Source of the DNA: Zychaea mexicana | Taxonomy: Eukaryota > Mucoromycota > Mucoromycetes > Mucorales > Lichtheimiaceae | DNA: 64,000 bases | Direction of reading: 5' to 3' | NCBI RefSeq assembly: GCF_025766255.1 | Contig: NW_026516805.1 | Location: 1 to 64,000, forward strand | Shown here: positions 12,741 to 26,815 of the stretch, piece by piece | Position numbering within the stretch: position 1 is the stretch's first letter | Layout: every line of letters begins with the position of its first letter | The notes under the pieces: generated by a model | The model's input: only the letters and a program-made list of their open reading frames with translations | Databases searched by the model: none | Told to the model about the DNA's origin: nothing | Position numbers and translations under genes: made by a program

Positions 12741-14035
12741 TTCTGTTGTGTGTGTGTATACGTGGGCAGAGTGAGGGGGTGGGTGAAAGAGAAGTGTGCG
12801 ATGGGAAAAATTAGCAAAAGAGAAAAAGAGAATGCAAGGGAAAAAAAATGGGCCAATTTTTATTGCCACAGAGCACTACAGCGAATACAACGGCCGACAC
12901 GGGAGAGACACGGGAAACCAAGTAACCTTGATTTGGATTGCTGCTTCATGCCCTGTGTCTGCCTATGCGTGCTGCGTGTGTACTTGCGTGTGTGTGTGCG
13001 TGTGTGTGTGTGGAAGTGTACTACCCCTCCCCCCTCATTCTCTGGTCCTTGTGGTAATAATAGAATGACCCCCACACCCCCCACCCCCATTGTTGCCACG
13101 ACTACGACTGTGATAAGCCAGTCCAGTATAGTCGAACCAACAGGACCAACCGAAGCGAACCAAGTAGCTCTCACACACTCATCACATCGTCGTCATCACG
13201 GACGAACTTTCTCCACACACGCCCCCGAATCCCCCGAAATAAACAAAAAACCACCTGACCTTTTCTTCCCACCAAGTAATATCATTCATAAAGAAACGCC
13301 AACAAAGCCATGTGCTGCTCCCACTCGCACTGGGCCGGTAGCATGTGAAAAAGCTGTCGGTTTTTTGTCATTACTGCTTATAAAACCATGCAAAAAGATG
13401 CACACCATCATCAATGTGGCATGTATCAAAAAATATATGGTGCCATGTCCTGGTATCATACCAGTATATTGGCGGTAAAAAGGGTGTTTAGCAGCCGGTG
13501 GTTTCAAAAACCTTACAAAACCTTACAAATACGAATTTCTCAGAGCTTAATCAGTAACCCCGGATTCACCAGGCATTTGTACGAGTGTCGTAACTACTGT
13601 AGTAGCAGTAGTGGTAGTAATAGTATAGTATATATATATATATACATATATAATAGTGTTAAAGCGTAGTACAACAATTTTTAGAACAACGATCTAAACG
13701 AGTTTTTAACAGAAAAAAAGGAGAGCATACATAAGAGAGAGAAAGAGAGCCTATTGTGTGTGTGTGTGTGTAATAGATGTGTGTAAGGTATTTACATATA
13801 ATAAAAGAAACATGGTACAGTATAGAAAGGAAGAATAACAGCGTACGAAGAGAGTATCGAAAAGAAAAAAGGTGTACATACATAGTTAGAGAGAGAGAGC
13901 GCATGTAGGGTGTGTTCAAAAGCAAGTGTGCGTATCATAGGGATGATGATGATGATGATGATGAGGGATCGAGGGAGAGAGCAAGTAAAGATTGGCAATA
14001 CGTTAGAATGGTATGATGATATGATATGTATAAGT
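12741..14035. other. Intergenic spacer: upstream region of the fumarate reductase gene and 3' side of the kinesin gene
   Basis: Contains (TG)n at about 12980-13012, C-rich pyrimidine tracts at 13020-13100, (TA)n at 13628-13650, (TG)n at 13755-13771, GA-rich runs and (GAT)n at 13941-13962. No ORF here shows protein motifs. The first few hundred bases should hold the fumarate reductase promoter. No clear TATA box was seen. Confidence 0.5.
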
Positions 14036-17000
14036 TTAGCAGATGACGCTGGTATCGTTGGTGTTGCTCCTGAGCTTCTCTAGCGGAAACAGTTGGTCAA
14101 TCTTGGTGATCCAGTCCGTCATTTCAGCCTTCGAGCTCGCTTGGAGCGTATATGCGTTGTTGTTCGTGTAGAGGGAGAAGACATGATTGCGCTATTATCA
14201 CAATAAAACTTAATCTCTCTCTCTCTCTCTCTCTCCGCATAGACGGAATATATATAAACCGAGTCTCATTCTCTCTCTCTAAAACGCTTACATTGATCAT
14301 CTTCTCCAGTTCCCGGTTGTAGTCTACTCGCACGGAGGATACATTGATCACTCCTTGTTCGTCGGTCTCTGACCGATTGGTATAAACGTAGATATAGGGT
14401 CTGTCACGAAGAGTAGCCGTTAATCCTTCCAATCATCTCACAGCCTGCCTCGATCCCTGTCACTACCCTACCGCCGCAAAAGGGCTTACCTTCGGATGAC
14501 AAACCATCGCTTGACCCATTTGTTGTCGAGGGCGTTTTCTTGGTATGTGAGGTATCCCTTCTTGGATACATTGCCGCTGATAATGCAGAAAGAAATTAAC
14601 ATTTGGCATTCACCCTTTGATCTTATCCAACCCTCACAGTTGTTCCTGGATGTGTGTGAACTTACGTCTTGCTGACGAGCTTAACTTCAGCCAACAGTTT
14701 AGCATCTGAAGGCTGCTGCTGCTGCTGTTCCTGCTGTTCCTGCTGCGGTTGCAAAGGATTGTTCTGGTTCGGATCTTTGGCTGCTGGGGGATCTTGACTA
14801 ATCGTCATCTAATGTGCGACGACAGAAAAGGGAAATGTTTAGATTCGACGAACAGAAACCTTAAATTCGTGACGTTACAAGGTTTGAAAGGAGGTGGGAG
14901 TTTGATGTTATAATAGTTTACCTCAGCTGCAACCGACTTCTTAGTCCATAGATCAATCACTTTACGCAACAGTTTTCCCGTATGCTCCGACGACGGCGTT
15001 GCTGCTGCTTCTTCCACAGCCATCGATGATCCGTTGCTTGTCTGTGACTGGGCCGCTTTGAGCGTCAATGCCTGAGCAGTGGAAGCGACCTGTTCTAGCC
15101 GTGCAATCTTGTTGCGATGGACCTCGTGGTAATCGTTAACCAAAGAAACCCCACGCGGACGCCAGTAATCCATCAGCAATTCCTCGCCACGGACATACTT
15201 GGAAGCGGTATTGAGACGCCACAGCTGGCTGACACGACGCGTCATCGGGGGGTTGAGCTGGACCAGAAAGATGGCATTAAAGTTTGAGAGCACCCGTTTG
15301 TTGGATTGACCCAAGAATTTACGCAGGGCTGACGACGTGCTGCTGCCCTTGTCCCGCCCGTGGATCTGCACTGCAATATCCGTGCTGAACTGCATCGGCT
15401 TTTCGCATTTTTCCGCCTCCACTTGCCATTTCAACTCGAGCAAGACACGGCACTGGGTCGTCGTGATGCAGTTCAAAAAGGGACACTCGTGTTGTGAGCT
15501 GTCCCATGCACCGTATGCTGCTAGCTCGCTCGTACCGTCGTTATTGTACACGACTGATTGATGGTGGCGCGTCATCTTGATGGGTACTTGGCCGCTGTCG
15601 TTGGGTGGGTCTAAAATCCGGCCTTTGCCATCCAAAAACCGGGGTCGTCCGATCGTTGCGTTGCAGATCGATGTCCATTCAAGCTGTCGCCCGGATGTGT
15701 GGTACAAGGTCACGTTGATGCGTCGCTGTAAGCCTTGACGAAGCGTAAACACACCACGGTCGAGCTCGTTTTGTGCTGATACTTGCACTGGCACGTACTT
15801 GCCGTTCGGCATAAGCTCGCATACCTGGATACGCGCAACAACGTCATGACGCTCCGCAGCTAATAGCTCTTCTTCGGGTCGTCGTTCCAATCCACCTTCG
15901 GCATCAAACATCAAGTGATCTGCGCATCGACCATAGGCTACGCCGTTGCTGCTATTGTTGTTGTTGGGTCGAACACCCACGGATCGACCGAGCTTGAGTC
16001 GTGGGTTCTCGCGTTGCTCATCCCATCGTTCAATCTGTTTTATTGCACGTGGCTGGAACTTGCCATAGACTTCGAATGATACCATGCCGTTCATGAGCAC
16101 ATCGAGCATCGTCTCCGTTACTGAAACCGAAAGTGTCTGGCTGTGATCCAGATCGATGGGCTTGTCACCAAACCCGCTGACTGGATCCGTGGCAAACGTT
16201 TTTTCGGCAGCTGAGTGTACTGGAATGCTGCCAAACGACGATAGACGAAACTGAACATGCACCTTTGTGAAGTCTTCTTCACTAATGCCGCTCAATTCCA
16301 GCAAGCGTACTTCAAACATGATCTGTTGGCCCGCAGCAAGGGCTGTGGACGGTGTTGGTGTTGTTGGGCTGCCGTTGTTGCCGGCGGCAACCATGCTGTT
16401 GCGGTTGTTCTGCGACGTTCGAGCAATAGGCGAGATCAGTACCCGTAATTTACCCCTCACCTGGCCAGTTGTGCGACAGATCACAGCAATGCAACTCTCG
16501 TACGCTTGCTGAGATATCAAGTTACGGGCACTTGTTGCTGCACTACCGATCAAGTTGTATTTGCGAGACGGGTTCTCAAAGAACGGGTCCTCATAGTTGA
16601 GATGTTTGCGATACATTGGCTTATCCATAAAATTGCTGAGGTCGCGCATCTTTTTCAGCCGGGCCTTGAGTTTATCAAGCGACCATACATGCATGGTGTT
16701 ATTTTTGCGATCAATCACACGCACGCCGATGCAAGGCTTGTTACACTCCGTCAGAGCCGTATCGTCGTCTTCTTGGATATCATGCAACACACTCGGCGTC
16801 GTGCTTTCCCAATACGATGCTGGATTTGCAAATTGACCTTCCTCGACAATCGTAAATTGATACACAGCATCCTTACCAAACTGTCTGGCGATGATATTCG
16901 CTTCCTTGAGCACCACGGCTTGGGTCAAGATATCCTCTGCCATAGATACTCGACGCATCGATTTCCAGTTCTTGATCGCCTTTAGAGCATATGCCTTTTC

Positions 17001-19998
17001 TAGATCCGTAAATTCTGGCTGTGACTGTTGCTGAGGTGGGTGCAGAAGCTGCATCGACATGCGACTGATCCGCGTTTCGTAAAATTGCTTTTGTTCATCG
17101 AGGACCTTTTGCAACTTGTCCCGTTCGAGTTTCATGCGATCCTCCACCTCGTTATTACTGCTGTGCACAAACGTTGTATCCGTGCAGACGCTCTCCAGGT
17201 CGACGATCGTAGTCGTAGCCATAGAGTTCCGAATGGAATCTTTAGATGATCCGTCATCGTCGTCGCCTGCAATAGTAGCTCGGCTTACCGGCCTGGATCG
17301 TCGCGAATTACGAATTCGCGAGATATCGCCGTACAGCTTGTCGAGTTCGTCGTCCTTGAGGCCTTGGATCTCGTTAGCATAGTACTTGCTTCCCCCGTTC
17401 TCCATCTTGGCATAGTTGATATCGCTCGGTTCAGAATACAGCGTGTTGCTATCGCCAAGGGGTGTGGTCGGCCAGGGCTGTTCGTCCAAGACAATGCCAG
17501 GTGTGGGTGGCCCCATGCTTCCGTTGACGTTGCTACTGCTGGTGTTGATGCCACCCGAAAGAATCACAGATTTCTGTCGATCGCGCTCGCGTCGCACTTC
17601 TTCTGGATGGTTGAAACGGAAAAAGTGATAGTCGCCCAGAATGATGCGGTAACCGCTCTTGAGTCGTCGTGGCTCTGCAATCCGCATCCCATTGACCATG
17701 GTTAGCGAGCCTTCGTTTGGATGTAGCGTGACCGTGCCATTCCCGTTTTCAAAGACACAGTGTTCTTCTTGGATATTGCTGCCGGAAAGTCGAATTTCTG
17801 CTGGCGTATCGCTGCCTTCTTTGCCCACACGCGTGTTGCCTGGCTTGAGCTGATACACGAGACATTCGGACATGAGCGGGTCTTCGCTCAAGTTGACCAA
17901 ATGCGGCATCTTTTTGGGCGTGTAGACGCCCACATTGTTCTTGTACACTGTGATGCCGAGTTCTTCCAGTGCACGTTCGCGCTCGACTTGGATCTCTTCC
18001 GTCTTTTTGAGCTTGTCTTCCCATGTCTCGTTGAGATTGGCTAGTAGTTTTTCGGATGACGTGAGCTGTTCGACGATTTGTTGCTGCGTCATCTTGCGGA
18101 CAGTGCCGCTACTATCGGTAACCTCAATCTCCTGTGATCCATTGGGCATACTGGATAGGGCTGCGGCAGTAGTAGCTGCATCGCCTGATTTCGTACGATC
18201 GCTGCTTTTGCTGGCTGGTGAATTGCCTTTGTATGTACTTTGGGCTGCTAATTGCTCGGCAACCTCGGGAGCATACACATGTAGACGGCTGCGCAACAAA
18301 TCAAGCTCTTCCTTGAGCTCGCGGATGACTTTGGCGTTGGGATCTTCGTTGACAACGGCCTTGTTCTTGATCTTTTTGGCCTGGTCTGCGTAGCGTAGCG
18401 TACTCAGCGTCTCGTCGTAATCTGCAGGTGAAATGGCTGCAATCATGGCTGTTTTCGAGTTGCCACCGAGCGAATCTTTTAGTAGCCAGGTCAGCACCTA
18501 AATAATACATCCATGTACTGGTTTAGCTTATTCTGTATAGAGTCTTCCTGCTGCCAAGTTGCTTAATGCAAAAAAAAAAGATGCTGTACCGAGTCACGAT
18601 AAGGAACAAATACTTCCTTTGCTTTACGGCCCTTCTTTGGTGCCTCCTGCATCGATTGCTCAGCCAGACCAGCAATGACTTTACCCAGCGTCGTCAGTGA
18701 TCGGTTGATGTTGGCGCCTTCTTTCAACCGAGCACCTGTCGCGCCTGTACTGTTGGCACGTTCACTTCCGGCCAAATCGACAAGACTGATACGAGCGACT
18801 TTTTCGGTCTCCAAGTTGGTCACGTCGTCTTTGCGTGTCTGGGTTAGGATCAATGTGAAAACACCATGGGACCGAGATGATGTCGCGTTCATGTTGGTTG
18901 CTGCGACCGTGCGTGCCTATAATGATTTTTTTTTTGATATCGTGGGGTTTTTTTAATATAAAAAAGGAATTATATTCGTTATAAAACTGTTTTTATTGAC
19001 TTTGAAGAAAGAGAAAAGAAAATATCTTGTAGTAATGCTTTGATAATGACGATGAAGACGATTGCGACAACAAACCTTGTTTCCTTCATCCATCAACTGA
19101 TTGATTTTATCAAACGAGTTAACTGCCATCTTGGAAAGATCTTCAACATAAGGGCCTAAGCTCGGATGCTCGCGCACTTTGAGATTGGACTTGTTTTTGG
19201 GATTCAACAAGTCGCGCACTTTTTCGTTGTAGATTTCAATGTAGGATACTTCGACACGACAGGTTGTTCGTTCGTCGGAAATGGCATCGATACGGTTGAA
19301 CAGTTCTGAGCATGTTCGTGGTGTGATGCCCTTGTCTTCACCATAACCCATCTATTTGACAAATCTGTCAGTTTTTGTTGTTCATGCAAATACCCGAAAA
19401 TGAGATGGAGAGTACCATTGAATACGATTTTCCCGAGCCCGTTTGACCATCTTTTTTGAGTATGTTAGTACGTCATTTGTGTCAAATGTTACAAAGTGAA
19501 GAGAATAAAAACCTACAAGCAAAAATACAGCAGTTGTAACCATTAAAAGCGTGGTCGAGTAACTCGACACCCAAATCATTAAAGACCTGCTCCTGATCGG
19601 CATAAGATGGGTCCGCCTTGTCCGCTGACCAGTATGATTTGTCGAACGTGAATGGCTTGACATCGTCTTGCGTTCCCGTTTTCATATCTTCCGGTTTGCG
19701 TATCACCGTCTGGTTTCCGTTCATTTGAATCAAGCACTCTGCGCCACGTGCAAGTTCTACATTTTATTGTTGTTGTGCTTTTAGTTCTCTTTAGGCTGTT
19801 TGAGGAAAGCGACAGAATGACGGGCACTGCAAGAGAAGGGTCTATCTGTCTTTTATCGTTTCCTCCCCCCTCAGGGTTCTCGACCCGGTTCATACAAGGG
19901 AGCACCACAAATAAAAATGTTGTTGTTGTTGTTGTTTTTTTACCTCGCGAATTCATCGGACGACAGCGAACAACAACTTTGATATTGCCTCCACTCAT
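14036..19998 (-). CDS. unc104: Kinesin-3 motor (Unc104/KIF1 family), N-terminal motor, FHA and C-terminal PH domain
   Basis: Ten exons: 19998-19944, 19756-19517, 19450-19416, 19351-19076, 18916-18590, 18497-14922, 14808-14666, 14576-14490, 14400-14292 and 14191-14036. The joined CDS is 5004 nt, 1667 aa, phase-consistent throughout. Motor domain about 1-360: [14 protein letters not shown]-loop GQTGSGKSY (about 100-108), [13 protein letters not shown], switch [10 protein letters not shown], a Lys-rich loop 12 ([11 protein letters not shown]) typical of kinesin-3, then the neck ([19 protein letters not shown]). FHA domain about 525-610 ([35 protein letters not shown]), then long KIF1B-type stalk sequence. 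A Gln-rich stretch encoded by CTG/CTT repeats precedes the PH domain (about 1550-1667; [30 protein letters not shown]). The PH domain binds phosphoinositides on cargo membranes. Role: plus-end transport of endosomes and vesicles along microtubules in hyphae. The 240-nt exon is followed by a TACTAAC branch site. Confidence 0.95.
14209..14235 (+). repeat. (CT)n microsatellite in the last kinesin intron
   Basis: A run of TCTCTCTC on the plus strand lies inside the intron 14192-14291; a second short CT run is at 14269-14280. On the transcribed strand it is an AG-rich tract near the acceptor side. Confidence 0.8.
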
Positions 19999-20920
19999 GG
20001 TGAGCGTTTGTGATTGGATTCAAGATAGATGGAGAGAGAAAGATTTAAAATAGATACGGAAGGTTTAAAAAAATACAATATATTTATAAGTGTTGTTTTG
20101 GAGTTAGTCCCTTTGTCGCTTTTTTCACAGTTGTTGTTGTTATTGTGATTTGATAAAGTAATTGTGAAGAAAAAAAAATAAATAATTAATAGAGAGGAAG
20201 AGAGGGAGGCGAAAGAAGGGTTTTTGAAGAGGAGAGGAAAAGAAAAAAAAAGGGGGGGTGGGGTTTGCTCTCGGAAAAGGCGCGCAGGAACAAGGCGGGC
20301 AAAAAAAAACAGACGCTATTGGGTATAACGTATGAACGTAGTCTCTGTTCTTTCAACGAAATCCTGAACTCGCCATTGACTCAGATGGAATTTGATTATG
20401 CTCACGAATCGTTTCATACTCGTTTTTTTCCAGGGCGTAATCGCGATCATTATGCCAAAAAAAAAAAGCCAGCAACCTTTTTATTTGAATTGTGTCACTT
20501 TCTGCTTAAGCCGTCTTGTCTCTGTACTCCTTTTCTTTCTAAGCACAGAGTACGAGAGTAGTCAAGTGAAGCGCGCGTGTATCCTATGTGTGTGTGTGTG
20601 TGTTTCAGGAAGCGTAAAGACCATGTTTGTCCCTATGATGGTCAAGACAGGCATAGTTCATTTGTTGGCATGGCGACGTGTGCCTGATTGATCGCTGTAT
20701 GAAAAACTAAACACAGGAACCCGAATGGTCCGGTATACACTAGATTAGATTGGTATCAAACAAGAAAACGACTTGTCGGTGTTATTATAGTTTGTATGAC
20801 TTGAAGTAGAGGGAGTCAAAGAAAAAACTTGGTTCTGCTATGGTATGCGTTGATGATGATTGACAATGATAAGGGAAGATTGTGCGTACGATTACAGTGG
20901 CCATTTAAAGGAAGCCAGGA
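19999..20920. other. Spacer between kinesin 5' end and acyltransferase 3' end
   Basis: Upstream of the kinesin ATG is an AG-rich leader (20020-20260) with poly-A and poly-G stretches (20240-20262). (TG)n occurs at 20587-20604. Short ORFs on the plus strand are low-complexity. No other gene is supported. Confidence 0.45.
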
Positions 20921-21642
20921 TCAGCATTTTTCATCTGACGATACTGACGACGACGATGAAGCAAGACTGCTGCTCGAAGAAGAAGAATGGAAATTGAACA
21001 ACGACCGGTCATGGCCAAGCCAAGGGATGGTGGAACCATCAAACATGCCACGCTGCTCTAACTTTTCAAACTTGTGCGGATCAAAGTCTTCCAGTGCCGA
21101 GGGGCCGTTTTCATTCACGAATGATGTGATGTCGTCCGATAAGCGCTCACGCATACTGCGTAAGTGGGCTGCAGCACTTGGGTTCAAAGTGGAAAGAAGT
21201 AATGGATTCAATGATCTATGATAACATAAAAAGGAGCAGATGTTATTAATAACAACAACGTGTGGTGTATAAATGTGAAACCATGAGCAAAACATAAACA
21301 AACAAAGAGATCTTCCTATCCGCCGCCACTCATCAACGTACTTGTACAAATCAACACCCGTTTCCAAAAGTCGAATGGCAGCATAATGCAAGAATGGCTG
21401 GATCAAGTAGCTGGCAATGGACCAGCCCAGAATACGGCTCAAGTCCATGTGTTGTGGGTACTGCGTCATGTACAGATAGCCAAACAGGATGGTCGAATAG
21501 AGGCCATAGACAACAGGCGCAAAAATGGCAACGACAAGGACTTTCCACGTCGCAAGGACATCGCGAGCAGCAATTTTGACATTGGAGCCTGCGAGTGCCT
21601 CTGTGATATACACACACACACAAAAAGGTTTTAATACACACG

Positions 21643-21676
<34 letters not shown>

Positions 21677-23543
21677 GAACAGCAGTGACTGTTTTACCTC
21701 TTTGTTTTTTCTGGCTGATGGTAGAGACAAGGAGGACAATGGGTGAATTCAGAAGGAGACTAACATTGAAGCATTCATTTAGCAGAGGGAGACAAAGAGA
21801 GAGAGAAAACCACGAGTATTACTAACTTACGCAGGAAATCCGACACATGCAAGTCCGACCAAGCGAGCAATACGCGACAACAGCAACGAGACGGCAGACA
21901 GCGGCGCAGTCTTTGTTCGTTCCACCTGATGATCACGCAGTCCAAAATACTTGAGTGTGTTGTTGTAAGCTTGGACCTTGCGCGCTAATTCAATCAAACG
22001 CGGATCCTTTTCAAAATGCTTGTAGCCAAGCAAGAAACGACGGTTGAGTTCCACCACCTGATCCAATCGTAGTTTGCGTTCAGCTGCAGGGCGGTACAAT
22101 CGACGGGCTGCAGCAATCATCTAAAATAATGCATTTTGGAGATCCGCCATAATGGGGATTTTTTTAGACATTTTCATGTGTCAAAACAATGCAAACTATA
22201 ATAGAGTGCTACTTACCATAAGGGTATCATAGCTCGGCGCATTCACTGTGACACTCTTTAATCCCTCATGGCCAGCTTCCAAAAGTGCGGCAATGGCCTC
22301 CCGCTTGGCAGCGCCACCTTGCTTGTATTGCTCGACCCATTCGTGTTCGACCGTAATAGGAGCACCGTATGAAATAACAGCGCGTGATCGGAACTTGTGT
22401 GGATGGAAATAGTTCAGTCCTATAGCAAATGTCATGATTATTAAATATATTTGTAACCTTTGGATGGTACTACCGTGATATGAAAAAGGCTTACCCACAG
22501 GAACAATCTGATGAAAGGGGGAAAAAAAAAGAACAGCAATTTAGAGTTGATCATTTGATTTTTGGTGAGATGTTACTACTATTGTTACCTTGACCGAAAT
22601 GCCGGGATGTTCGGCCATAGCACCTAATGCCATTATAGCGAATCCAGCTAGTAATGATACACAATAAAAATAATCAGCGTGCTAAGTATTCTCGTACTGG
22701 ACGTTGAATAAGCAAATAGACAGCAATGGACTATCCTCTACCTTTGAGTGGAAGCATTTCAGAACGATCATGGCTACCACCTTCGGGAAAGATCACAATA
22801 GAACCCGATTCAGCAAGACGCTTATGCACCTGATCATACAAGGTGCTCTGATCGATATGCGGGATGATTTTATACGTGACATCCTCTGCTACCACATTAG
22901 GTTCTGCCACAGGCTTCTTGAGCACGACTACGGTATCCGAGATTACTTCTGCTACTTCGACTTTCAATGGCTTGCTGAGTGAAATTAAATCGCGTGCTGC
23001 CACTTGTTGGTGGAACGCCGTATCTGTGCCGATCAAGCGTGATCCATCTTCTGACAAACGGACGGTTCCTTTGCCTTTGGATGCGAGATCTTGAGGTCGG
23101 ATAACAGGAACTTTTTTTTTGTAATTGTATAATATGCTAGTCAGTAATTTTCCTTCGTTTGCCCCTTCCTCCCAACGCGTAGTATATATCCATTTTGGAT
23201 GAACCAAGTAGAACTCACTGGCTTTTATCATTGTGGCCAGCTGGCCAATGACCTTTTTCTTGAATGACGATTTGGCCATGAGGGGTGCGAATCGACGTGG
23301 ATTGGTAATAAGCACCATGCCCTAATACGTTGAAAAGGTTTCAGTTCACCGCTATGGTATATAGAAAGAAAGAAGAGAGACACTTACGGGATCAACGAAT
23401 TGATTGGCATGGGGGCCAATAATGAAAATGACGGGATCGTTTTCGGGCACTTGGGAAGACCCTGTTGACCTGATCTCTCGGAAGAATATGGAGGCAGCTA
23501 CTTTGAAAGCTGCCTTGACTGAATCGTAGGCAACTGTGTCCAT
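20921..23543 (-). CDS. Glycerol-3-phosphate / dihydroxyacetone-phosphate acyltransferase (Sct1/Gpt2 family)
   Basis: Ten exons: 23543-23388, 23321-23219, 23110-22742, 22647-22589, 22507-22495, 22419-22217, 22120-21831, 21759-21698, 21600-21342 and 21215-20921. The CDS of 1809 nt gives 602 aa and closes in frame. Acyltransferase motif I is the fungal variant GPHANQFVDPG (His45, Asp51), and the PlsC glycerol-phosphate motif is FPEGGSHDRSEMLPLKAGFA. Other family blocks: GLNYFHPHKFRSRAVISYG, LLLNSPIVLLVSTISQKKQ, EALAGSNVKIAARDVLATWK, and hydrophobic segments near AIFAPVVYGLYSTILFGYL. The tail is Ser-rich (FNFHSSSSSSSLASS). Role: first acylation step of phospholipid and triacylglycerol synthesis, an integral ER membrane enzyme. 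Odd: exon 5 is only 13 nt, and the intron 21601-21697 carries a (CT)n tract. The gene is divergent from calcineurin A with about 390 bp between the ATGs. Confidence 0.93.
21641..21674 (+). repeat. (CT)n microsatellite in an acyltransferase intron
   Basis: A CTCTCTCT run on the plus strand between exons 21698-21759 and 21342-21600; a short CACACA run lies at 21610-21621 in the same intron. Confidence 0.8.
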
Positions 23544-23933
23544 TTAGTTTATGGGGTGTGGAAAATAAAAGAAAAGAGAGTGGGAGAAAGAGGGTTGGCG
23601 AGAAAAGGATGAAAAGGAGGTGAGGTATACGAAAAAGAGAAGAAGTGTTTAAATCACATGGCTGGAAGCAAGCCTGTTTATATATCAGGCAGCTTTATGC
23701 TGCTAATAATGTCAATCGAGCTTCCAATTCACGAGCACGCTTTGTGTAACCATAGCAGCACTTTGTCGTTTATTCGCTGTTCGGTTTGCACGACGACCAC
23801 TTTTTTTTTTTCTTGGTTACTCGAGGTCTTAGTTTTAAAGATTTCCCTTTCTCTATTTTAACTTTTTTTTTTTTCCATCACGCATTCTTTTCATTCACAG
23901 TCTACCTACCAACCTCTAAATACTATTCAAACC
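23544..23933. promoter_or_regulatory. Divergent promoter region between the acyltransferase (-) and calcineurin A (+)
   Basis: 390 bp between two start codons facing away from each other. It contains a TTTATATAT box at about 23677-23685 enclosed in the small inverted repeat GCCTG...CAGGC (23672-23690), T-rich tracts (23800-23810, 23861-23875), and a pyrimidine-rich leader with a CAAACC context just before the calcineurin ATG. Which gene the TATA-like box serves is not certain. Confidence 0.5.
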
Positions 23934-26405
<2,472 letters not shown>

Positions 26406-26625
26406 AAGAAATAGCAGCAGGAGAACCATGCTAATAATGATTATTCTTTATAAAAACACCTATTATTCTGTAAAACGATACGATACCTTTTTAAAAAAAA
26501 TTGAAAGACATTTTCTCCATCTTCCGTACTCACCCAAAACTCTCCCCTTTTCCTCTTTTCCCGGTGACGAAAACAAAGCATCAAATTTGGATAAAGTTTG
26601 ATCGATTTGTTTAGTATTAGTTTAT

Positions 26626-26659
<34 letters not shown>

Positions 26660-26815
26660 CAGCAATCCAACAATGACGCATTACATCTTCTGTTACTCCC
26701 AACACGATACACAAACAACCTCCTTTTTCAGCTAGTTGTGTGTGTACGTGCCTCTCTCTCTCTCTCTCTCTCTCTTATTTCCTCTTTTTGTGATAATAAA
26801 TATATTTCTTTACCA
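26406..26815. other. Spacer between calcineurin A and the transglutaminase-like gene, with microsatellites
   Basis: (AC)n at 26627-26659 and (CT)n at 26752-26775, then a T-rich leader. The next gene's promoter must lie here. The frame upstream of the chosen ATG (26816) is open but translates the repeats, so it was not included. Confidence 0.5.
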
